This document shows, one piece after another, positions 22,136 through 31,929 of a stretch of 64,000 nt of DNA (its first letter is position 1; every line of letters starts with the position of its first letter). A program made the translations under genes and the position numbers. The DNA is taken from NCBI GenBank assembly GCA_022575985.1, contig JAKSXM010000007.1:29824501-29888500 (forward strand). The letters run 5' to 3'. Under the pieces are notes generated by a model, which was not told where the DNA came from, did no database searches, and saw nothing but the letters and a program-made list of their open reading frames with translations. This DNA comes from Anagrus nilaparvatae. Lineage: Eukaryota; Arthropoda; Insecta; Hymenoptera; Mymaridae.

Positions 22136-24620
22136 ATGGTATATTGTGCTTTAGTGGGTTGTAAATCTGAGATTGGAAAAGAAGTAAGGCATAGATTTTT
22201 TAGGATTCCAACTATAATTAGTGAAAATACTTTACAATATAAAAAAATAGAAAATTATGTTTCTTTATCTACTCAATGAAGAAAAGCCTAGATTCAAGCG
22301 TTAAAAAGAACTTATCTTACAACAAATAGTAGAGTTTGTAATAGACATTTTATTGATGGCAATACTTATTTCAGCTTAAAGAAAAATGGAGTTATTATTT
22401 TAAATAATTTTTTTTAACAACATACTATTTATTAATATTGTCAATAAATAACTAGCTTGATTACCTTTTTAAAATATTTTTGCAAATTAAATAATAGGTG
22501 TTCCATTAGATTTAACTGATGTAAATAATCCAGATTGGATTCCAAGTCAAAATTTAGGATATTCAGTTGGTTTTGCTGTAAAAAGTACTTGTCTCAAGGA
22601 TATGACAGGGTAAATAAACGTAGGAATAGTAAAGTTTCACCAGAACAAAATGGAAAAAATCACAATCAAGTACCTGAGTTAGATAATAATGCAACTAAAG
22701 ATTTTCAGACAAATTTAAATGAAATTCCTGAAATAAATAATGAACAGGCTGAATCACCTAAAGTTTCTGGTATTGCTTCAGAACAGGCTGAAATACCTCA
22801 TGTTTCTGGTATTGCTTCGGAACAGACTGAAATACTTGATATTGATGCAAAAGTGAGATCACTTATGGAACAATTAAGGATTTCTAAAGAAGAAAACGAT
22901 CAGATGAAAAAAGAAATTCATTTCCTGAATGCTGAAGTTGTAGATCTAAAAAAAACATGAGAAAGAAGCTAAAAGTCTGACCAAAGATAATGATTACTTA
23001 AGAGCTAGTTATGGAGCTAAAAAAAAACAAAGAAGGATGCATGTTACAGAAGAATCATTTTATGAAAACGATTCAAAAACAAAGTATTTTACAGGTCTGG
23101 ATAATTATAAAGTGCTTTTGCACCTCTATAAACGCGTACAACAGTATCTATACAATAAAAACTCAGCTATCTGCCCTTTCGAGCAATTAATTCTCACATT
23201 TTTAAAATTAAGACTTAATTTGCCATTTACTTATCTCAGCTACTGGTAATAAATAAATAAGTATAATTTTTAATACAAGAAAATGGAATTATATTTCTTT
23301 TATTTTTTAGGTTTAATATAGGTTTAAGCACTGCTTCGCGGTACTTTATGCGATGTATCCAGGTTCTTCATAGTATTCTAAAAAAATTGATTATAATGCC
23401 CAATTGAGAAACTCTTCTAAGAGCGATGCCTGATTGCTACAAAGAAAAGACCAAGTAATATAAGATCTTCGGCAAAATACTGGTCTAATTAAAAACATCA
23501 AATAACCGTAAAAACTTAGATTAGAATCTCACCACAGGGATCTGTTGAGTATGTATCTAAAGGCTGGGGTAGTCGGGCCAGTGATAAGTTCATTGTTAAA
23601 AATTCTGATTTTTTGAACCTAATTGAACCAAATGATCTTATTTTGGCTGACAAAAGGTTCACGATTGAAGATTCATTAAATTGTTTGGGTGCAACAATAA
23701 ATATACCAGCATTCACAAAAGGTTTGAAATTAATAAATATTAAATTTAAAAATTATTTTCTTATAAATATCAAAATTTATGGTTAAATTTTATTGGTAAA
23801 TAAGGGAAAAAGTAAATTTTAATTATTAAAAATTTTGTTTACATTTTTAAGACTAAATCAGTTAATACCACCTGATGTTGAAACAACTAGGAAAATAACA
23901 AATGTAAGGATCCATGTGGAAAGAGTTATCGGTCCCATTTGGGAAAAATATTTAATTTTACATCAGGGAACTCTATCTACTGAAATACTATTAAATGACG
24001 CACAAGGTGAATCCATAATAATTGACAAAATTAGTCATCGTTTGCTATACTCTAGCCAAAATTGGGTTTGCTTCTATTTTCACTGGCGAACACGAGATTT
24101 GCTCTATTTGTTTTTTGGGTAACTGGACACGAAAATCGGGGTCATTTAAAATTGAAATGGGGGCTTCACCCTTAAATTTGCAAAAACTACCCCCTAAAAA
24201 GGGTTTTTCTTTACATATTCGCACTTTGAGCGAATTCACCATACGAGTTTTTTAGATAAAGAATTTCGACTTTTTTTTCATAAATAATTAGTATTTCACC
24301 ACAAAAAAGGAGTCAAAATTCTTGAATAGCGACCCAAAAAACTTATATCCTGGTATATCCTGGACGCTCAAAGTGCAAAAATAACAAAAACAACCCTTTA
24401 TGGGGTAGTTTTAGTTATTTTAAGGGTGAAATATTTATTTTTTATGATAAAGAAGTCGAAATTCTTTATTAGTAATCCAAAAAACCTATAGAAGAGCAAA
24501 TATCGTGTTCGCCAGTGAAAATACAACCCCCTCCCCCCCCCCCCGTATTTTGACTGGAGTACTATGGCTTAGTAAACACTTGTCAATCTATGGTACAATA
24601 ATTTAAATATATTTTCTTTA
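22136..24620 (+). pseudogene. THAP domain plus DDE (ISL2EU/Harbinger-like) transposase, disrupted
   Basis: The N-terminus is a THAP zinc finger: M-V-Y-C-A-L-V-G-C-K, F-F-R-I-P, then R-V-C-N-R-H-F. Two in-frame stops (TGA, TAG) fall between, near the conserved R-K-A-W. A repeat E-Q-A-E-x-P-x-V-S-G-I-A-S and a coiled coil follow. Next comes an HTH_Tnp_4-type block (Y-F-T-G-L; C-P-F-E-Q-L-I-L-T-F-L-K-L-R-L-N-L). After a short intron (donor after 23246, acceptor near 23310) the chain resumes F-N-I-G-L-S-T-A-S-R-Y-F. The DDE_4 core shows I-S-P-Q-G-S-V-E-Y-V-S-K-G-W-G, I-L-A-D-K-R-F and R-I-H-V-E-R-V-I-G. The segment with the first catalytic Asp is deleted near 23455. The C-terminus is split by the MITE at 24049-24561. 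Confidence 0.85.
24049..24561. mobile_element. MITE inserted in the transposase C-terminus
   Basis: The ends TACTCTAGCCAAAAT and ATTTTGACTGGAGTA are inverted. The inner arms carry TATTTTCACTGGCGAACACG (about 24076) and its inverse (about 24500). CTA(T) is present on both sides (24045-24048 and 24562-24565). Removing the element and one copy restores the conserved reading V-I-V-C-Y-G-L-V-N-T-C-Q-S-M-V before a stop. Related TIRs (ACTCCAGTCAAA) occur at 33921 and 44771. Confidence 0.8.
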
Positions 24621-24959
24621 CACTTTTTACTATATATTTTTTAGGTGCAGGTACTTTTAATTTAAATGGTTAAATTTAATTTTAAAAGCGCGTTGATTAT
24701 ATTTTTTTTTTTCTTAATCTTAAATTTAGCTGTAAGTATAGTGAAATATGTACTTTTTATTTAAAAATTAAATTGGCATGTTAAATTATATTTTTGTTTA
24801 TATATGTATGTATGACCACAGTATAATATTATTAGCACAACTTGTAGAATAGTGTATATGTTAGTTTATTTTTAATATGCATGCAAAATAAAAATTGTGG
24901 TTAAAAATAATATTTTTATTTGTTTTTTTTTTATTTTATTTGTTTAAAATCTTACTTTG
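24621..24959. other. Spacer between convergent transposon genes
   Basis: AT-rich DNA between the 3' end of the transposase and the 3' end of the YqaJ-like gene on the other strand. It holds AATAAA signals in both orientations. Confidence 0.5.
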
Positions 24960-25789
24960 ATTGCAATAAAAAATTATCATTCGAATTTCGGCAATATTCA
25001 CAACACCAATAAATGCTATTAGACTCAATAATGCATTTCCGGTGGAAAAGTTTTATTTCACTTATGTGAAATAAGCCATTTGAATAGGGTATAAGATCAT
25101 CATCATCGGTAGTTTAACAATAGCAGAATAGTTCTTGGTTTAAGCTAACAGCTTCTTGAATGAGATTAACAGGATTTGTGTACCATCAAGCAAGAATTTC
25201 AGGGACGATAATATTTTTATGATAATCCAGAGCTTTTTGAATAGTAACGTATAAAAATACATCATCTCTAAATACTCTTTCTTTAAAATAAATTTTGTCC
25301 CAATAAAAAAATCACAATAATTTCTTTCAGTTACATACATTTGCATTTGTATCTGGTAAAAATATGCATGATCTTTATTTATCGTATATTTATTGTTTTC
25401 TAATTTAGTTAAAGGACTCTTTGTTGAATTAATTAATGTATTCATTAAAACTGTATGAAAATTCTGATAAAATGTGAGGACATTTTATTCCTAAGCAGCC
25501 GTACCCATGGCAATCGCAATAAATTAATCCGTCTGATGATCCACCTAACACTGGATGCTCTAAAGAAATTAAAAGTCCTGGTATATTTTATTTTTATGCA
25601 TTAAAAAATAACATAAAAAATTATTAAGTAAATATTTTTTAAATAACTGATTTTTTTTAATTCTGTCGTCAAAGCTTGCCTTTGCAAACCAAATTCAAGA
25701 GACAATGTGATACATTCCTTATACTTTACTTTTCCCACTGTTTTCATCAAAAAGTGGGAAAAGTAAAGCTTGCCTTGATATTTCCGCAT
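24960..25789 (-). pseudogene. YqaJ-family nuclease with C-terminal PHD-like finger, disrupted
   Basis: Minus-strand landmarks in order: a start-proximal S-L-E-F-G-L-Q-R-Q-A; E-H-P-V-L-G-G-S-S-D-G-L-I (catalytic Asp motif); C-L-G-I-K-C-P, where YqaJ nucleases have E-x-K, so the Glu reads Gly; a frameshift near 25430; Y-F-Y-Q-I-Q-M-Q-M-Y-V-T-x-R-x-Y-C; and finally a cysteine-rich finger C-Y-C...H-R-K-C...Y-W-C-C-E-Y-C. YqaJ enzymes are lambda-exonuclease-like, and ISL2EU transposons are known to encode one beside the transposase. It is convergent with that gene. The sequence is broken by stops, so it is not functional. Confidence 0.8.
25727..25771. repeat. Perfect 16-bp stem hairpin
   Basis: CTTTACTTTTCCCACT and AGTGGGAAAAGTAAAG flank a short loop. 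It lies within the N-terminal coding part of the YqaJ-like remnant and probably disrupts it. Confidence 0.75.
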
Positions 25790-25988
25790 TGGTCTTTACA
25801 AAAAGTGTGACTCGCATTCTTTTATTTTTTATTTCTTCTTTTTTTAATGCTTTTGTCTATTATTCTTTTTTTATTCTTTTACATGCATATATATGAATTA
25901 CTTTTTTATCATTTTAGAAAACGTGTACTAGTTTTTAAAAAATTTGATTGTTTGTATTATTTAAATCCAGTTATCTCGTAAATTAAGA

Positions 25989-26126
25989 TTTGCAAGTGTG
26001 ATAAATCCCCAAATCAAAAGAAGAAATAGTCATATAGCGAACTAGCGGCCTTCGGCCTTCGGTCGCTAGTCCTCTATATCCCTATTTCTTCTTTCGATCG
26101 GAGAAGTATCACCTTGCGCACTTGTT
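25989..26126. repeat. Palindrome with about 60-bp arms
   Basis: Left arm CAAGTGTGATAAATCCCC...AAAGAAGAAATA...CTAGCG and its inverted partner CGCTAGTCC...TATTTCTTCTTT...GCGCACTTG flank a GGCCTTCGGCCTTCGG loop. The right half alone recurs at 51672-51745 (CGCTAGTCCATTATATCC, TATTTCTTCTTTCGATTGGG). Confidence 0.8.
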
Positions 26127-26129
26127 AAG

Positions 26130-26873
26130 AAAACGACTAGTTTTTTATTAGTATATATTTTTTTTAGTCTTTTTTTGAAAATGAAACCACTATTAATGCA
26201 TTGTTTTGTATACATAACAACAAATTTTACGAACCATCTTTCACTGATCTTTTGCGCCGCACTGGCTGCGCAACTGCCATCTTTGTTAGTGGAAATACCT
26301 TATAACTCGTTGAACGTAGTTGTCTTTTACCTAAACAAATAGTATAGCGCACGGAAAAAAGTTGCATGATTATTCTTATTGATGAGCATGTGTTTAGTAC
26401 TATATTATATATCTCATTCTTGAGCCATGAAAATATATATTGAGATAAGCGAAAATACTCATGAAAATATATATTGAGATAAGCAAAAATACTCAATTTT
26501 TTTTTATGAAGCAATATAATTTTTATTAGTCAAAGAATTCATCGCTCCATTTTAAAAATTAAATAAGTTATTTCTTTCGTATAATAGCATAAATAAATAT
26601 CACTTAAGTCAGTGTATTGAATTTTTCGAATAGAAAAAATTTGTGTTAATTATTTTGGGTACATGGATCTTCGGTGTAGGACGATTCCGCAAAACTTTTT
26701 TGTGTATAGAATTATTGATGTGTTGAATGATTTTGTGTTGATCAGATCCATTGCCCAAATTTTCAGACAAAAGTTTTTGCATATTCAAGTATCATATTCG
26801 ATAAATCATTTAGAATAAATTTTATCCAACTACAAGATTCATAACAAAACGTCAAATTTTAGAAATTTATGTA
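26130..26873. other. AT-rich DNA with a short tandem duplication
   Basis: A 33-bp direct repeat (ATGAAAATATATATTGAGAT plus AAGC and ATACTC) occurs twice at 26427-26493. A 95-codon minus frame across it has no recognisable domain and probably exists because of the repeat. A GC-richer patch lies at 26244-26285. Confidence 0.5.
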
Positions 26874-26925
26874 TACAGGCATCCCTCAAACGCGGTTAAT
26901 GCGTTCCAGAAAGGAAACCACGTAT
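26874..26925. repeat. Tigger/pogo-type terminal inverted repeat
   Basis: TA followed by CAGGCATCCCTCAAACGCGG, the style of Tigger/pogo termini with a TA target site. It could be the distal end of the element whose transposase start is at 34748-35049, or an independent remnant. Confidence 0.5.
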
Positions 26926-28143
26926 ACGGAGACCAAGGTCTTATGGAAATAAGGGGGTTAAGTTCCAGACATTACAACTTTCCAGGCTCAAAAATAATTT
27001 TTTGTTGTTTTTATACTTTTTTTGTATTTTTGTGTACTTGTTTTTTAGTGAAATATCGACAAAACCCAGTCGGGTTTCCATAGCGTCAGTTCAACGAGTA
27101 TATGAAAAATACGACCGGGTTTATATACATTCAGGTCGTACTAAAAAATTTTTAAAATAATTTCATCTAAAGAGAAAATAATTTTTATTTTTAATTTTTT
27201 TCTCGTTATTATCCTCTTATCCATTCGCGTATAAAGTAAAAAAAAACTTCCGAAAAACCTTTTTAATTTTCAAAATTCACAAATTAAATTCTCCAGGGGT
27301 ATAAAGTAATCTTAATTTTAAGACGCTTTTTTTCGAATAACCTATCTCTTTCTAACCAACTATAATCACATTAGCTCCATCTCGCTTTTTCATATATTTG
27401 TAAATTATATATTATCGTTGATTGTAGGTGTCGTACGTGTGTGCTATGGTTTATTATTGTACTTCGAATAGCTGATTTTATTATTAATTTTCCACATTTA
27501 ATTTTAAACATATAAAAATATTATTACCAAACCCTTTAGAGCTTGAGTTTTTTCCGGTTTTTAGTTTTTAAATTAAACGCGTTCTTTGGTTTTTTGGATT
27601 TATAGTTCGAATACATATCCGTATGTTTTTGGGAAGAATATCAATAAGAATATGATAGTTTTTAAAATGGTCCGATTGCCCACATTAGGCAACTTTCGGG
27701 TATTTTCAGCAGTTTTTTGGCGTTTTTATTTGTAATTTATTTTTTTAGGGTCGCTGATCACAAATATGAACTCGAAGGTACCGCGATTTCGTAATAACGA
27801 GCGACCGAGGGTCTCTTAATATAACGAAATTTTCTTCGTTATATAAAATTTTATCTTTTATTTACTTTTATTTATGCCTTTATTTTAAATTACATTTATT
27901 TACATTACATTCAGGGGGCTGATTGTGTAAATGTATCCTTTTTGTATCTTGTGATATGAGGGCATTTATCGTCGCGCGATATAACTTATTCCTGAAAACA
28001 AGAGACCGCACATGCTCAAAGTCCTAAATGTTCAAAAAAATGTCCTAAAATCACACGATAAGCAACGATACATTTACAGAATCAGACCTCAGGTATTAAT
28101 TTAACTTTATTTACATGATATTTATTTAGAAAAATATAATAAG
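26926..28143. other. AT-rich DNA, no gene seen
   Basis: It includes a second transposon-end-like phrase near 27770-27830 (GGTACCGCGATTTCGTAATA, AACGAGCGACCGAGGGTCTC) of the same general style as mariner/pogo ends. No transposase DDE domain was found. Confidence 0.4.
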
Positions 28144-28260
28144 ACCGGCACCGTGGTATGTCGGTAGTGGTTCGAAGGCGGTAACCGTACAGGTTAAGCA
28201 GCACGGCCTATACTTAGATGGGTGACCACCTAGAATCCTGCCTATATATTCCCCTTTTTT
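28144..28260 (+). pseudogene. 5S rRNA-like sequence (pseudogene or 5S-derived SINE head)
   Basis: The 3' half keeps the internal 5S promoter: GGTTAAGCAGCACGG (A-box region) and ACTTAGATGGGTGACCACCT (C box), with the expected spacing. The 5' half is diverged but keeps ACCGTGGTAT, and also has GTGGTTCGAAGGC, which resembles a tRNA-type B box. The 5S terminal stem cannot form. A T6 run at 28255-28260 could terminate Pol III. It is not a functional 5S gene. No poly(A) or LINE-like tail is evident. Confidence 0.7.
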
Positions 28261-29502
28261 AATTTAAAAAAAGTGTTCACGATGTTCGGGAGGTGAAATA
28301 AGGATGATTTGAAAGATAATTCGACGTTCGAAGCTTGCTCACTAAAAAATTATCTTGATAATTTGACTTAAAGTAACCGGCTGTACTCGAGTAAGGTTTT
28401 GGCAGTTTTCCTATACTCACGGACACAAAAAATTTGACGAAAGTCCACCAAAAAAATACAAAAAAGTCCGGGCAAATGCGAGTACTTTTATCAAAAGTCG
28501 GCTGCTACCGCTCAACGGACTACAGGTCCTGCAGTTGGGGCTTTCATATATCGGGGAAAGGAAACTCCAGGATCTGTAGCCCAAGGACCATATCTCTCGT
28601 TATCTGAATTCTGTTGGGGGCAAAATGGGTGGGGTGGGTAATAAAAGGACGGAATTCACTACTTTGATTGCTGTAGTCCACGTTGTATAAGATGCTATGA
28701 ATCGCATTGCGCACTTAATTAAATAAATAAATAATAAATAGAAAAATTAATATTTCACCCCTAAATTAGCAAAAATTACCCCTCAAAAGGGGTGTTTTTG
28801 CTATTTACGTACTTTTTGCGGCCAAATTTGGTTCACAAGGGTTTTGTGGGTCACTGAACAAGAATTTCAGGGAGTTTTTTATGAAAAATTAATTTCTCAC
28901 CTTTTAATTAGCAAAAACTATCCTAATGCGCGTGATCAAGGAATGTAACTTTTTCTTTAATATCTCCTAAACCTTAGATTTGACAGAAAAAGTTGCATTT
29001 ATTAAAAATATGGCTTTTAAAATATTTATTATTAGCAATATAATAAACAATATTAAATTGTTTACAGATTGTTTAAACAAAGAAATGTATCTGTATTAAA
29101 ATTTGAATAAAATTGGCAGTATTAGATAATTATTTGGTTACTCAAATGATGTTTTTTTATTATAAAATTTACTTTAATAAACAAATATTGTTTAAATTAA
29201 TTTTAGTTTGTTAATAAATCATTTAGTTTAGAAAAATTTATGTAATATTAAGTGTGGCACCATTATTCACATTTTTTTGCGGATTACTTAACTACTTAAG
29301 TTATTAACAGATTAAAAAATAAATAAAAAATTAGCATCTCTTTTAAACAATTATTTTATAACGTTTATATATTTTTTTAACACAAAAAACGACATATTAT
29401 ATACTAACTCTCGATTCTCTTATGTCTCTTTCGGTATAAACAGAGATTAGATATATAAGCGCGCAAGCGCATAGCCTCGGAGTAAAAAATAACTGAATAC
29501 AT
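28261..29502. other. AT-rich DNA, no gene seen
   Basis: It contains a copy of the AAAATTACCCCT...AGGGGT module (28763-28790) seen in several palindromic elements of the window. Otherwise it is A/T-rich. Confidence 0.45.
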
Positions 29503-29560
29503 ACCAACAGGTTTCTAAACGTATTACATTTAATCGATTTTTCTATAGGCGATGGTATCC
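29503..29560. repeat. Target site duplication (58 bp), copy 1
   Basis: Begins ACCAACAGGTTTCTAAACGT and ends GATGGTATCC. It matches 31872-31929 at 55 of 58 positions by eye. Confidence 0.93.
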
Positions 29561-29581
29561 TTTTTTTTTTTTTTTTTTTTG

Positions 29582-29601
29582 GGCCCCTTCAAGAAGGGGC
29601 C
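29582..29601 (-). other. 3'-terminal LINE hairpin
   Basis: GGCCCCTT-CAAG-AAGGGGCC forms a perfect 8-bp stem and lies immediately before the A20 tail in the LINE orientation. Its place suggests a reverse-transcriptase recognition structure, but this is inference. Confidence 0.75.
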
Positions 29602-29898
29602 TTTTTCGTAGGACGAGGAGAATGCATTTACGCATACCATACACGCGTACTGTATGGTTATGTGGGACTCAACCTCAAATTTGTATCTGGGGTTGCCCAG
29701 ATATACACAATTGAGGAATTACAATACCCACTAAACTCCCCACCCTCCTGCATTTATGACAATATCATAGAATCCGGACCGGGACTCCCTGTTTAGGTAT
29801 TACTTCGGTCCGGAAACAATGCAGCCCAGGCATTTCTTCGCCATACCCTGTCAATAAAGGAGGAGATTTTCCTACGAGAGGAAACCTTCCTCCTTTTT

Positions 29899-31869
29899 TC
29901 AAATCAGTGTCGCCCGTACGTACTCTGCCACACTGTACCAGTTAGCGGCACTGCGCAGCATTTCCGGGACGACTACTTCCGGCCTCCATTCATCGAAGGG
30001 CGGTCGCCCTTCAGCGAAGCGAGGACACCCAAAAAAGGTGTGCTCAGCGGTATCCAGCTCGCTCGGGCAATGCAAGCATTCCGGAGATGTCACCTTGCTC
30101 CACTTGAAAAGCATATCGCGGAAATAACCGTGACCAGTTAGGAACTGTGTGAGGTAGAAGTCTACCTCTCCATGATCACGGTTCATCCAGCTTTCCAAAT
30201 CGATGATAAGGCGGTGCGTCCAACGTCCCCTCGGGTCACCATTCCACCTATACTGCCAACATTCCATTGTGCGGGAGCGAGCGCGAACGGAAGCTACGTC
30301 GCGCTCTTCTTCCCCACGGTTATAGATCGCCTGCCTTTCCAAGGCAAGCAGGTCGATGGGAATCACCCGAGCCACCACCTGGATCGCTGGCTCTGATACT
30401 GTCTTGTACGAGCAAGCGATTCGAAGTGCCCCCTGCCTCTGTACTGCCTTTAGTTTCTTGCAGTACTTTTTTATGCGGACATTGTCCGCCCACACCTCTG
30501 CACCGTAGAGCAAGATGGAGTTAACTGTCGTCATCAACAGCCTCCTCTTCTCAGATCTGGGACCGCCGATGTTCGTCATTAGCCACGAGAGGGACTTTGT
30601 CACCCGGCCAGCCTTTTCACAGGCCTGCTGGAATTGTCTATTGTAGGTCAACTTGTTATCCAAGAAGACCCCCAAATATTTGACAGATGGTTTGGTCTGG
30701 ATCATAAGGGGATTACCTCCGTCATCAAAGCTGATGCCGAATATGGTATCAACCCTTCTCCGGGTCAGAAGGACAATCTCCGTTTTCGGGACTGCCAGTC
30801 TTAGTCCGTGATCCGACATCCAGCTATTGATAAGGCGCATGGCCTCATCCAAGGTATTCTGCTGGTCCTCTGGCTCTCGAGCTGTTATGGTTAGAGCAAC
30901 GTCATCCGCGTATCCGATCATGGAGCATCCATCCGGGAGCTCAATCTTTAGCAAGCCGTCGTAAAAGGCATTCCACAGATCAGGACCCAGAACTGAACCC
31001 TGCGCTATGCCTGCGCTTAATACTTTACCTCTTGTGCCATCGAGCGTTTCCCAGCGCAGGTATCGGTCCCGGAGGTAATCTTTGAGTATATTTCTCAGAT
31101 AATCCGGAACTCTGAATACCTGCTCGAGGGAGTGCAACATATCGTCCCACTTAGCCGAGTTGAATGCGTTTTTCACATCCAACGTGATAAGCAGGACGTC
31201 CGGTTTAATATCCGGCCGCACTTGTCTGGCCCTCATAACCACCTTCACGACCTGCTCGATGGCACCGATCGTGGAACGCCCCTCACGAAAGCCGTGTTGG
31301 TCGTCGCTAAGGTCACCCGCTTCCCTAATTGCTTGCCGCAATCTTCCTCTGACCATGCTCTCCATCACCTTGCCAATGGTATTTAACATACACAATGGTC
31401 TGTAAGATGATGGAGATCCTGGTTCACCCTTTCCCTTGCTTATCAGAGCCAGACGGGCCACTTTCCAGTCCCTTGGAAAGGCGCCTGCCACGAGGCACGC
31501 GTTAAACATGCCAAGCAGGAGACCAGGGATTACCTTTGCAGCCGCCTTAAGGGCTTCCGCGGGTATTCCGTCTGGTCCTGGCGCTTTCCCATTTTTCATT
31601 GACCTAATTGCCTGAAGCATCTCCGCCTCGATAAATAGCGGAACTTGCTCCCTCGGGACATCCAAAGCAGGGTGTTGTTGGTTTGGATGATCCGGGAAGA
31701 GAGCGTCCACTATTCTTTTGGTCGTTGCTTCGTCCATCGTGTTGTCACATCCGGACTTAAGTTTGCCCATGACAACCTTATATCCCAGGCCCCACGGGTC
31801 GCTGTTGACATCATCTCTTAGGGACCGAAGACAGCGCGCCTTGCTGAGGCGGATAGCTTTCGCCAGAAC
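29899..31869 (-). CDS. R1-clade LINE ORF2: reverse transcriptase and zinc-motif tail (5'-truncated)
   Basis: Open without interruption from the truncation point (first full codon 31869) to the stop; the first Met is at 31770 (623 codons from there). The start reads A-I-R-L-S-K-A-R, then D-P-W-G-L-G-Y-K-V-V, the linker between endonuclease and RT in this clade. RT motifs: N-G-K-A-P-G-P-D-G-I-P; Y-R-P-L-C-M-L-N; Q-H-G-F-R-E-G-R-S-T; L-I-T-L-D-V-K-N-A-F-N; G-I-A-Q-G-S-V-L-G-P-D-L-W-N; I-G-Y-A-D-D-V-A-L (active-site Asp pair). Near the C-terminus are V-D-F-Y-L-T-Q-F-L-T-G-H-G-Y and C-L-H-C...H-T-F-F-G-C. The codons have much higher G+C than the surrounding DNA, as for other R1 pieces here. The endonuclease is missing, so this copy cannot move by itself. 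Confidence 0.95.
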   Translation of the reverse strand, partial: VLAKAIRLSKARCLRSLRDDVNSDPWGLGYKVVMGKLKSGCDNTMDEATTKRIVDALFPDHPNQQHPALDVPREQVPLFIEAEMLQAIRSMKNGKAPGPDGIPAEALKAAAKVIPGLLLGMFNACLVAGAFPRDWKVARLALISKGKGEPGSPSSYRPLCMLNTIGKVMESMVRGRLRQAIREAGDLSDDQHGFREGRSTIGAIEQVVKVVMRARQVRPDIKPDVLLITLDVKNAFNSAKWDDMLHSLEQVFRVPDYLRNILKDYLRDRYLRWETLDGTRGKVLSAGIAQGSVLGPDLWNAFYDGLLKIELPDGCSMIGYADDVALTITAREPEDQQNTLDEAMRLINSWMSDHGLRLAVPKTEIVLLTRRRVDTIFGISFDDGGNPLMIQTKPSVKYLGVFLDNKLTYNRQFQQACEKAGRVTKSLSWLMTNIGGPRSEKRRLLMTTVNSILLYGAEVWADNVRIKKYCKKLKAVQRQGALRIACSYKTVSEPAIQVVARVIPIDLLALERQAIYNRGEEERDVASVRARSRTMECWQYRWNGDPRGRWTHRLIIDLESWMNRDHGEVDFYLTQFLTGHGYFRDMLFKWSKVTSPECLHCPSELDTAEHTFFGCPRFAEGRPPFDEWRPEVVVPEMLRSAANWYSVAEYVRATLI

Positions 31870-31871
31870 AA

Positions 31872-31929
31872 ACCAACAGGTTTCTAAACGTATTACATTT
31901 AATCGATTTTTCCATGGACGATGGTATCC
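31872..31929. repeat. Target site duplication (58 bp), copy 2
   Basis: Matches 29503-29560; the three visible differences cluster in the CTATAGGCG / CCATGGACG segment. Confidence 0.93.

Larger units (their letters stand above)
29561..31871 (-). mobile_element. R1-clade LINE, 5'-truncated, with poly(A) tail
   Basis: The element is bounded exactly by the 58-bp duplication. On the minus strand it runs from the 5' truncation (31871), through open ORF2 sequence, a 318-bp 3' UTR and a 3'-terminal hairpin, to a tail of 20 A (29561-29580 on the plus strand as T20). Only a handful of differences separate the two duplication copies, so the insertion is fairly recent. Confidence 0.92.

Noticed and set aside
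22136..22420. THAP domain as a host THAP gene
   Set aside because: Stops interrupt it, and it continues into a DDE transposase with a YqaJ partner. It is a transposon.
26227..26514. 95-codon minus frame
   Set aside because: It depends on a 33-bp direct duplication and matches no family.
28144..28260. Functional 5S rRNA gene
   Set aside because: The 5' half is diverged and the terminal stem cannot form.
29899..31869. Whether the R1 LINE fragments at 19 kb and 30 kb form one split element
   Set aside because: The 30-kb copy has its own 58-bp target duplication with a 5' truncation, so it is an independent insertion.
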